In this document: one piece after another, positions 6,531 to 12,194 of the stretch | Numbering within the stretch: the stretch's first letter is position 1 | Layout: the number at the start of each line of letters is the position of its first letter | NCBI GenBank assembly: GCA_052143655.1 | Contig: JBKQSL010000071.1 | Span: 1 to 12,194, forward strand | DNA from: CAVSUR01 sp052143655 | Lineage (GTDB): Bacteria; Actinomycetota; Actinomycetes; Streptosporangiales; Streptosporangiaceae | Reading direction: 5' to 3' | Length of the DNA stretch: 12,194 nucleotides | Position numbers and translations under genes: made by a program | The notes under the pieces: model-generated | Told to the model about the DNA's origin: nothing | The model's input: only the letters and a program-made list of their open reading frames with translations | The model's database searches: none

Positions 6531-8558
6531 CTAGCGGCGGGCCACGGCGGAATCAGGCTGCCGTGGTGCTGGCGCCTGCGGTGACGCGCTCTCGGCCTCC
6601 GCGGGCGTTCCCGGAGGTGCCGTCGGCTCGGGCCCGGCCGCCTCGGCCGGCGCGTCCTGCGCGGGCTCAGTGTCCCCGGCTGGCCCGGCCTGGGCGTTCT
6701 CGTCCGGCTCAGCTGGCTCGTCGGCCTGGGCGGGCGCGGGCTGCGTCGGTTCGGCCTGCGCGGTCTCGGCTGGCTGGGCGGTCTCGGCTGGCTGGGCGGT
6801 CTCGGCTGGCTGGGCGGTCTCGGCTGGCTGGGCGGTCTCGGCTGGCTGCGCGGTCTCGGCTGGCTGCGCGGCCTCGGCCTGCCCAGCTGGCTCATCGGCT
6901 GGCTCCTCCGGCCCGGTGCCTGGCAGGGGCGGCGGAGCAGTCCCCGGCAGCGGCGGCGGTACGGTCCCTGGCTGATCCGCGGGCACGGCCGCCGCAGGCG
7001 CTGCGGTACTCGCAGATCCGGGCACCGCGATCGCCGCGCCCGGCCCGGCTGGCGCATCCGGCCCGGCTTGCTCACCCGGACCGGCGGCGGCCACCGGCCG
7101 GGCGGACCGGCGGCCGACGGACACCGCGGCCGCGATCAGCAGGATGACGAAGATGACGCAGCCCAGGCCGATATAGAGATTCAGCGCGACCTGCTGGTGC
7201 AGGGTGTAGTCCTGCACCAGCGCCAGGTGGTTCAGGAACCCGGTGATGAGCTGGTGGTAGGCACCCGGTGGCGCCGCCGGCACTGCGGGCTTCGCCGGGT
7301 GCACCAGCCGGCCGATGTCCAGCGAGTACTGGCGGAAGGGGTTCTGGAACAAGCCGAGCAGCCCGAACGGCACGAAGGCCCAGCCGCCCGACCACCGGTA
7401 CGGCCAGGCCGAGAACAGCCCGGCCAGCGCGAGCGCGAAGACCCAGCCGGACCAGCGGGCCACGCCGCGGGAGCGCACAGCGAAGTCCGCCAGGACGGCC
7501 AGGATCGGCACGATCCAGACCCAGTGATGGGTCCAGCTGACCGGTGACACGAGCAAGCCGGTAAGCGCGCAGGTCACCCAGCCCGCTGCTGGCCGCCCGG
7601 AGCGGTGCAGCAGGGCGGCGGCGGTTACCCCGGCGACGCCGACGGCGATAGCGCAGGCCAGCCACGCCGTCGTTGGCTGGTGCTGCGCTGGGAACAGCCT
7701 GCTGAACAGGCCCAGCAGCGACTGGTTCACCTCGGCGCCGGTGCCGCCGGTCCGGCCGGGACTCAGGAAGTAGCCGGTGAGCCAGTAGAAGTGCGAGACC
7801 CCCGGTGCAGTGGCAAAGCCGATCCCGACGGTGGCGGCGAACGCGGCCGTGGCCACCGCGGCCTGGCGGAACTTGCCGGCCAGCAGCAGGTAGGGGATGA
7901 AGATCAGCGGGATGAGCTTGATCCCGGCCGCGAGCCCGATCCCGGTGCCCTTGATCCAGCTGCGGTCTGGCTGGCACAGGTCGGCGACGATGATCAGTGT
8001 CAGGATGACCTCGACCTGGCCCAGGTGCAGGGTGTCCTGGACCGGCTCGGTCCACAGGCCGACGGCCGCCAGCAGCAGTGCGCCGCTGGCGCGCCGGACG
8101 CCGCGCCAGCCCAGCGCGCCGAACGTCAGCCAGGCGATCGCCGGCAGGGCGGCGATGCTGATCACCGTGACGCCCTGGGACAGCGCGGGCCAGCTCAGCT
8201 GCGAGGTCCAGCTGAACACCAGCGCGGCGAACGGCGTATAGGTGAACTTGATGCCGGGGATCAGCCGCCAGCTGTACAGGATGGCCTGGTCGTGCCGGAA
8301 CAACAGCCCGCCGTCGTTGTAGACGTGCAGGTCGAACCAGCCCAGGATGAACGAGTGGATGCTCGTGTCCGCCACGAAGGCCGCGACGGCCGCCGCGAAG
8401 ACGGCGGCTGCGCCGAGCAGGCCCAGCCAGCGCAGGACCCGCCGCACCGCGGGCCGCGCGCCCGCGCGGGGGAGCGGCCCGGCTACCGCGGAGACGATGA
8501 GACATCCCTCCCAGCTGAGAAAACGCCAGCCCGGCCGGCGCAATGAGATGATCTGCAC
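6531..8558 (-). CDS. GT87 (DUF2029) mannosyltransferase-like membrane protein with repeat tail
   Basis: A 675-residue polytopic protein whose first ~480 residues match GT87, the polyprenyl-phosphate-mannose-dependent alpha-mannosyltransferases (PimE and Rv2181 type). The first external loop has GWFDLHVYNDGG with D76 as the likely catalytic acid. Next come KFTYTPFAAL (about 104-113), HLGQVEVIL (178-186), AGIKLIPLIF (211-220), VNQSLLG (277-283) and SPVSWTHHWVW (338-348), all typical of the family. After a final helix (about 457-480) the sequence is basic (VGRRSARP), so by the positive-inside rule the tail should be cytoplasmic. The tail (about 490-675) is low-complexity, Pro/Ala/Glu/Gln-rich and acidic, with two PPPLPGT copies and six AQPAET copies. 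The ATG at 8558 has no clear ribosome-binding site and the first ~25 codons are atypical. A GTG at 8447 is a possible later start. Confidence 0.85.
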   Translation of the reverse strand: MQIISLRRPGWRFLSWEGCLIVSAVAGPLPRAGARPAVRRVLRWLGLLGAAAVFAAAVAAFVADTSIHSFILGWFDLHVYNDGGLLFRHDQAILYSWRLIPGIKFTYTPFAALVFSWTSQLSWPALSQGVTVISIAALPAIAWLTFGALGWRGVRRASGALLLAAVGLWTEPVQDTLHLGQVEVILTLIIVADLCQPDRSWIKGTGIGLAAGIKLIPLIFIPYLLLAGKFRQAAVATAAFAATVGIGFATAPGVSHFYWLTGYFLSPGRTGGTGAEVNQSLLGLFSRLFPAQHQPTTAWLACAIAVGVAGVTAAALLHRSGRPAAGWVTCALTGLLVSPVSWTHHWVWIVPILAVLADFAVRSRGVARWSGWVFALALAGLFSAWPYRWSGGWAFVPFGLLGLFQNPFRQYSLDIGRLVHPAKPAVPAAPPGAYHQLITGFLNHLALVQDYTLHQQVALNLYIGLGCVIFVILLIAAAVSVGRRSARPVAAAGPGEQAGPDAPAGPGAAIAVPGSASTAAPAAAVPADQPGTVPPPLPGTAPPPLPGTGPEEPADEPAGQAEAAQPAETAQPAETAQPAETAQPAETAQPAETAQPAETAQAEPTQPAPAQADEPAEPDENAQAGPAGDTEPAQDAPAEAAGPEPTAPPGTPAEAESASPQAPAPRQPDSAVARR
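6760..6867 (-). repeat. six tandem 18-bp repeats encoding AQPAET
   Basis: Six adjacent 18-bp units start at 6760, 6778, 6796, 6814, 6832 and 6850. They are identical except for the last base (G in four units, C in two). On the coding strand each encodes AQPAET in the tail of the GT87 protein. Copy-number change would keep frame because 18 is divisible by three. Near-identity at DNA level suggests recent expansion by slippage or unequal recombination. Confidence 0.95.
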
Positions 8559-8646
8559 CCGGCAGAAGGCCGTGACATCGGGGCAGCCACCGCCAGGGGA
8601 TGGTCACGGCTGCGGCCATGCTCACCTGGGCTGGCCGCGGAAGGCC

Positions 8647-8663
8647 CGGCGCGTTGTGCGCCG
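8647..8663 (-). terminator. candidate terminator hairpin after selD
   Basis: CGGCGC and GCGCCG form a perfect 6-bp stem around a 5-nt GTTGT loop, 34 bp past the selD stop on the minus strand. No U-tract follows. If the TAAAAT upstream is a real -10, the same hairpin would instead open the GT87 leader. Confidence 0.4.
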
Positions 8664-8673
8664 ACAGGTCCCG

Positions 8674-8679
8674 ATTTTA
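8674..8679 (-). promoter_or_regulatory. candidate -10 box for the GT87 gene
   Basis: The minus strand reads TAAAAT, fitting TANNNT and standing out from the GC-rich surroundings. No convincing -35 is found at 16-18 bp. Transcription from here would give a leader of about 110 nt before the ATG at 8558 and make the gene independent of selD. Confidence 0.25.
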
Positions 8680-8696
8680 GCCCAGCCGGAACCGGT

Positions 8697-9692
8697 TCAG
8701 TGCACTACCAGTACCGCATCCTGGCGCGGTACCAGTTCGCCGATGACCGGCGCGCCGGGGATCTCGCCGGCGATGAGCAGGCCGCCGGAGGTCTGCGCGT
8801 CCGCCAGCAGCAGCCGGTCTTCCTCGCCGGCCGGGCCGAAATCCGCGTGCGGCGCGACCCAGTCGAGGTTGCGGCGGCTGCCGCCGGGCACGTACCCGGC
8901 GTGCAGTGCCTCCCGGGCGCCGGCGATGTAGGGCACGGCGGCCCGGTCCACCACCGCGGTGACCCCGCTGGCCCTGGCCAGCTTGTACAGGTGCCCGAGC
9001 AGCCCGAACCCGGTCACGTCGGTGGCGCACCGCAGGCCGGCGGCCAGTGCCTGCCGGCTGGCGTCCGCGTTCAGCGCCGTCATCACGGCGATGGCGGCGT
9101 CGAAGACCTCGCCGGTGGCCTTGTGCCGGGCGTTCAGCACGCCCACCCCGAGCGGCTTGGTCAGCGACAGCGGCTGGCCCGGCCGGCCAGCATCGATGCG
9201 CAGCAGCGCGGCGGGATCGGCCAGCCCGGTGACGGCCATGCCGTACTTGGGTTCCGGATCGTCGATGCTGTGCCCGCCTGCCACGTGGCAGCCGGCCTGG
9301 CGGGCGATCTCCAGGCCGCCGCGCAGCACCTCGACCGCCAGGTCGGCGGGCAGCCGGTCGCGCGGCCAGCCCAGCAGGTTGAGCGCCACCAGCGGCTCGC
9401 CGCCGACGGCGTACACGTCCGAGAGCGCGTTGGCCGCGGCGATCCGGCCGAACGTCACGGCGTCGTCCACCACGGGCGTGAAAAAGTCCGCCGTGGCTAC
9501 CACCGCCCGCTGCGGGCTGATCTGCACGACTGCCGCGTCGTCGCCGTGCTCGACCCCGATGAGCAGGTCGCCGCCGCTGCTGCCGGGCATCAGCCGGGCC
9601 ACCGCGTCCTCAAGCTCGCCGGGCGGGATCTTGCACGCGCAGCCGCCGCCGTGGGCGTACTGGGTGAGCCGGACACCTGTGGCACTGGTCAT
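8697..9692 (-). CDS. selD: selenide, water dikinase (selenophosphate synthetase)
   Basis: A 331-residue cytoplasmic enzyme converting selenide and ATP to selenophosphate, AMP and phosphate. Selenophosphate is the selenium donor for Sec-tRNA synthesis and for 2-selenouridine in tRNA. The active-site loop GGGCACK gives C18 and K21, equivalent to E. coli Cys17 and Lys20, so this is a Cys form rather than a Sec form. Metal and ATP-binding motifs follow in order: EHGDDAAVV (about 46-54), TADFFTPVVDD, ANALSDVYAVGGEP, AGGHSIDDPEPKYG, ATDVTGFGLLGH and DAQTSGGLL. Length agrees with E. coli SelD (347). The ATG at 9692 is the only sensible start; no ribosome-binding site precedes it, but TACAGT lies 6 nt upstream, so the message may be leaderless. 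No selA, selB, Sec-tRNA or selenoprotein gene is in the window. Confidence 0.95.
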   Translation of the reverse strand: MTSATGVRLTQYAHGGGCACKIPPGELEDAVARLMPGSSGGDLLIGVEHGDDAAVVQISPQRAVVATADFFTPVVDDAVTFGRIAAANALSDVYAVGGEPLVALNLLGWPRDRLPADLAVEVLRGGLEIARQAGCHVAGGHSIDDPEPKYGMAVTGLADPAALLRIDAGRPGQPLSLTKPLGVGVLNARHKATGEVFDAAIAVMTALNADASRQALAAGLRCATDVTGFGLLGHLYKLARASGVTAVVDRAAVPYIAGAREALHAGYVPGGSRRNLDWVAPHADFGPAGEEDRLLLADAQTSGGLLIAGEIPGAPVIGELVPRQDAVLVVH

Positions 9693-9698
9693 GGACGC

Positions 9699-9704
9699 AC
9701 TGTA
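9699..9704 (-). promoter_or_regulatory. candidate leaderless -10 box for selD
   Basis: The minus strand reads TACAGT exactly 6 nt before the selD ATG. That is the TANNNT geometry expected when transcription starts at the first base of the start codon. No Shine-Dalgarno-like sequence lies between, which supports a leaderless message. No strong -35 is visible. Confidence 0.4.
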
Positions 9705-9706
9705 AT

Positions 9707-9746
9707 AAGCCGGGCTTGCGGTGGCCGCGTCGGCATGGTGACATGC
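9707..9746. promoter_or_regulatory. two short palindromes between divergent selD and the acyl-CoA ligase gene
   Basis: AAGCC-G-GGCTT at 9707-9717 and GCATG-GTGA-CATGC at 9733-9746 are perfect inverted repeats within the 90-bp divergent spacer. Either could be an operator for one or both genes. They are short enough that chance is a real alternative. Confidence 0.28.
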
Positions 9747-9782
9747 ACTGCAGGCAGCCGGGCAAGCAAGCGGGGAGACGCG

Positions 9783-11633
9783 GTGAGCGATCAGGTTCTC
9801 GAGCAGCGGGCGGCGATGGCGCGCGAGTGCGCGGGCCGGACGGTCTGCGACGCACTGCGGGACACGGCGCGGGAGTGCGGGGCCCTGCCCGCCTACTCTG
9901 ACCGCGACGGCGGCCGGTGGCAGACGCTCACCTGGGAGCAGACCCGGCAGCAGGCCCTGGAGCTGGCAGCAGGCTTCGCCGCGCTCGGCCTGGCGCCGGG
10001 GGAGCGGGTCGTGCTGATGCTGCCCAACCGGGTCGAGCACGTCCTCGCCGACTTCGGCGCGGTGCACGCGGGCGGCGTGCCGGTGACCTTCTACGCGACG
10101 CTGGCGCCCGACCAGATCCGCCACATGGCCGCGGACTGCGACGCGCGGATCGCGGTCCTCGACGGCGCCGCGGAACTGGCCCGCTGGCAGCCGGTGCTGT
10201 CCGCGCTGCCCGGGCTGACCCGGATCATCGTCCGGGACCCGGCCGCCGTCCCGGCCGGCCAGCAGTACCTGAGCTGGCAGGAATTCACCGAGCTGGGGGC
10301 ACGCCAGCTGGCGGCCGACCCGGGCGAGATCACCCGCCGGGTGGCCGCGATCAGCCCGCAAGACCCGGTCACCTTGCTGTACACCTCCGGCACCACCGGC
10401 ACCCCCAAGGGCGTGATCGTCACGCACGCCAGCGTGCTGTACGAGGTGCTGGCCAACAGCATCTCCGGCAACGCGAAGAAGCACGCCCGGTGGGTATCGT
10501 ACCTGCCGCTGGCGCACATCGCCGAGCGCATGTTCACCGTCTACCTGGCAATCTGCAAATCCGGGCACACCTACTTCTGCCATAACGCGACCACCGAGCT
10601 GATCGGCTGCATCAGCGACGTCAAGCCGACCGCCTTCTTCGGCGTGCCCCGGGTGTGGGAGAAGATCCAGGCCGGCATCCAGGCGCTGCTCGCTGCCGAG
10701 CAGGACGAGGGCAGGCGGGCGGCGGTCGCGGCGGCGGTGGAAACCGGGCTGCGTTACGTGCGAAGCTGCCAGTACGGCGAGAGCACGCCGCCTGAGCTGG
10801 CCCGCGAGTTCGAGCAGGCCGAGCAGGCCGTGCTGCGGCCGATCCGGTCGCTGCTCGGCCTCGGCGAGGCCGACATGTTCGTCAGCGCGGCGGCGCTGCT
10901 GCCGCCCGACGTGGCCGCGTTCTTCGCCGGGCTGGGCATGCGCATCCTGGACGTGTACGGGATGACCGAGACCGCCGGCGCGTTCACGACCAACACGCTG
11001 GCGGCGTTCCGGCTCGGCACCGTCGGCCGGCCGGTACCGGGCGTCGAGGTCACGATCGCGGCGGACGGGGAGATCCTCACCCGCGGGCCGCTGAACACCC
11101 CCGGCTACCTGAACATGCCCGAGCAGACGACGGAACTGATCGACGCCGACGGGTGGCTGCACACCGGCGACATCGGCTCGGTCGACGAGGACGGGTTCGT
11201 CCGGGTGGTGGACCGCAAGAAGGAGCTGCTGATCACCTCCGGCGGCGAGAACATCTCCCCGGCGGCGATCGAGAACCTGGTGGTGGCGCACCCGCTGATC
11301 GGCCAGGCGCTGGCCTACGGGGACCGGCGGCCGTACGTGGTCGCGCTGCTCACGCTGGACGGCGAGGTGGCCCCGGCGTGGGCGAAGGCCCGCGGCATCG
11401 AGGCGTCCTCGCTGGCGGAGCTGACTGCCGAGCCGGCCGTGCTCGCCGCGGTCCGCGACGGAGTCGAGGCCGCGAACAGTCGGCTGGCGCGGGTCCAGCA
11501 GATCAGGGCCTGGCGGCTGCTGCCGGTGGAATGGACCGCCGAGAGCGAGGAGCTCACCCCCACGCTGAAACTCCGCCGCCGGATCATCCACGCCAAGTAC
11601 GCGGACGTTCTGGACGCCCTGTACTCGGGCTAG
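9783..11633 (+). CDS. long-chain fatty acyl-CoA ligase / AMP-dependent synthetase (FadD15-like)
   Basis: A 616-residue ANL-superfamily adenylate-forming enzyme that activates a fatty acid to acyl-AMP and then transfers it to CoA. The ATP-binding P-loop YTSGTTGTPKG is at about 200-210, YGMTET at 392-397 and LHTGD at 459-463. The hinge and C-terminal motif DRKKELLITSGGENISP follows, and the catalytic Lys of LTPTLKLRRR is K596. Length and the internal ~35-residue helical insert before the YGMTET motif resemble bacterial long-chain enzymes such as mycobacterial FadD15 (about 600 residues). No membrane anchor is seen. The GTG at 9783 is chosen because GGGGAG lies 5 nt upstream and the protein begins sensibly; the frame upstream is open only as antisense shadow of selD. 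The gene diverges from selD across 90 bp and its stop overlaps the stop of the next, convergent gene. Confidence 0.93.
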   Translation: MSDQVLEQRAAMARECAGRTVCDALRDTARECGALPAYSDRDGGRWQTLTWEQTRQQALELAAGFAALGLAPGERVVLMLPNRVEHVLADFGAVHAGGVPVTFYATLAPDQIRHMAADCDARIAVLDGAAELARWQPVLSALPGLTRIIVRDPAAVPAGQQYLSWQEFTELGARQLAADPGEITRRVAAISPQDPVTLLYTSGTTGTPKGVIVTHASVLYEVLANSISGNAKKHARWVSYLPLAHIAERMFTVYLAICKSGHTYFCHNATTELIGCISDVKPTAFFGVPRVWEKIQAGIQALLAAEQDEGRRAAVAAAVETGLRYVRSCQYGESTPPELAREFEQAEQAVLRPIRSLLGLGEADMFVSAAALLPPDVAAFFAGLGMRILDVYGMTETAGAFTTNTLAAFRLGTVGRPVPGVEVTIAADGEILTRGPLNTPGYLNMPEQTTELIDADGWLHTGDIGSVDEDGFVRVVDRKKELLITSGGENISPAAIENLVVAHPLIGQALAYGDRRPYVVALLTLDGEVAPAWAKARGIEASSLAELTAEPAVLAAVRDGVEAANSRLARVQQIRAWRLLPVEWTAESEELTPTLKLRRRIIHAKYADVLDALYSG

Positions 11634-12194
11634 ATGTTCAGGACCTGGTAGCCGGCGGCGGCGACCAGGCCGGTGTTGACCCGGACGGCATGCAGGAAGG
11701 CGCTGAACGGCAGGCCGCCTGTGCCGTTGCTGCCCAGGCTCGCCAGCAGGGTGAACCCGCCGGTCACCTGGCGCAGCACCAGCTGCCAGGCACCGAAGGC
11801 CAGCGCCGGCAGCAGCCAGGCCAGGTCGGCGGTACCGGGCCGGGCGCGGCGCCGGGCGAACTCGGACAGCCGGCCGAGGAAGATCGCTCCCGCGACGATC
11901 AGCACGGTCTCGCGGGTCAGCGCCGCGTAGGCCAGCGCCAGCCCGGCCAGGACCGGCCGGCCCCGGCGCAGGGCCAGCAGCGCGCCGAGCATGCAGGCGG
12001 CCGCCACCGGCTCGGTGAGATCCCGGCCGAGACTGCTGAACAGGCCGAAGTAGCCCGCCAGCAGCACCCCCCACAGCGCGTGTCGCCCGGCTGCCTGCGC
12101 GAACATCCCGCCGAGCAGGCCGATCGCGCTCATGGCCAGCAGGTTGACCGCGACCATCGCCACCGGGACCCAGGCGTGCTGGCCGAGCGACGCC
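11630..12194 (-). CDS. polytopic membrane protein, GT-C/glycopolymer-formation type (5' end outside window)
   Basis: The last 187 codons of a membrane protein whose reading frame stays open to the right edge, so the N-terminus is missing. About five hydrophobic segments are visible. The first carries VAMVAVNLLAMSAIGLL and the fourth ends in LAYAALTRETVLIVAG. The motifs GRDLTEP (end of an external loop) and LTRET are, as I recall them, typical of bacterial GT-C-like proteins linked to cell-surface glycopolymer formation. A polyprenyl-phosphate-sugar transferase role is inference. The protein ends in AAAGYQVLNI without a further helix, which may be short for this group. Its stop at 11630-11632 overlaps the acyl-CoA ligase stop on the other strand. 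An internal GTG at 12163 is not needed as a start because coding-like sequence continues upstream of it. Confidence 0.75.
   Translation of the reverse strand, partial: ASLGQHAWVPVAMVAVNLLAMSAIGLLGGMFAQAAGRHALWGVLLAGYFGLFSSLGRDLTEPVAAACMLGALLALRRGRPVLAGLALAYAALTRETVLIVAGAIFLGRLSEFARRRARPGTADLAWLLPALAFGAWQLVLRQVTGGFTLLASLGSNGTGGLPFSAFLHAVRVNTGLVAAAGYQVLNI

Larger units (their letters stand above)
8559..8696. other. selD-GT87 intergenic gap
   Basis: A 138-bp gap between two minus-strand genes. It contains the hairpin at 8647-8663 and a TAAAAT -10-like hexamer. No gene is seen. Confidence 0.5.

Noticed and set aside
6760..6867. Tandem repeat considered as a CRISPR array
   Set aside because: The units are 18 bp, directly adjacent without spacers, and lie in frame inside a coding region.
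6670..6975. Plus-strand ORF with repeated AVSAGW units
   Set aside because: It is the reverse reading of the AQPAET repeats. The GT87 frame is continuous and family-like on the other strand.
8700..9782. Open frame upstream of the acyl-CoA ligase start, which would give a 977-residue protein
   Set aside because: This part is antisense to selD and has low-complexity shadow composition. The GTG at 9783 has a good ribosome-binding site.
8697..12074. 1125-codon open frame on the minus strand
   Set aside because: It is the selD frame extended upstream through the antisense of the acyl-CoA ligase gene. Only the part from 9692 has SelD motifs; the rest is Arg/Gly/Ala-rich shadow translation.

Overview
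The window is G+C-rich (about 70% by eye) with strong G/C third-position bias, many GTG starts, and long antisense ORFs that are shadows of real genes. It looks like chromosomal DNA of a high-G+C actinobacterium. A FadD15-type acyl-CoA ligase and GT-C polyprenyl-phosphate-sugar-type membrane proteins fit that reading. I cannot name a genus from the sequence alone. There is no tRNA, rRNA, transposase, integrase, CRISPR array or phage gene.

Layout: (1) 82-900 (+), an alpha/beta hydrolase with an intact Ser-Asp-His triad. (2) 4066 down to 1060 (-), three genes with overlapping stops and starts: a UDP-sugar dehydrogenase of the UDP-HexNAc type, a family-2 (DPM-like) glycosyltransferase, and an extended-SDR nucleotide-sugar epimerase/dehydratase. 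(3) 4067-4777, a 711-bp gene-free divergent region holding an AT-rich island, several perfect or near-perfect inverted repeats, promoter-like hexamers and a possible 10-codon leader ORF. (4) 4778-6496 (+), a large polytopic GT-C-like membrane protein with a cysteine-containing extracytoplasmic C-terminal domain. (5) 8558-6531 (-), a GT87 (polyprenyl-phosphate-mannose-dependent mannosyltransferase type) membrane protein carrying a ~190-residue Pro/Ala/Glu-rich tail with six perfect AQPAET repeats. (6) 9692-8697 (-), selenophosphate synthetase SelD. (7) 9783-11633 (+), a long-chain acyl-CoA ligase/synthetase. (8) 11630 to beyond the right edge (-), the 3' part of another polytopic GT-C-like membrane protein, whose stop codon shares a CTAG tetranucleotide with the ligase stop.

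Biological reading: the centre of the window (1.06-8.56 kb) is an envelope-glycan locus. The dehydrogenase, epimerase and GT2 could make a uronic-acid or modified nucleotide sugar and load it onto an acceptor such as polyprenyl phosphate. The two complete GT-C-type proteins (plus the partial third) are the kind of enzyme that uses polyprenyl-phosphate sugars outside the membrane. That coupling is inference from family membership and proximity. SelD and FadD look like unrelated housekeeping genes sharing a short divergent promoter region.

The points most worth following are the unclassified GT-C protein with its cysteine domain, the repeat tail on GT87, the palindrome-rich control region at 4.1-4.8 kb with its possible leader peptide, and the changed DXD motif in the GT2. 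I see no clear evidence of a wholly new multi-gene system beyond this glycan locus.
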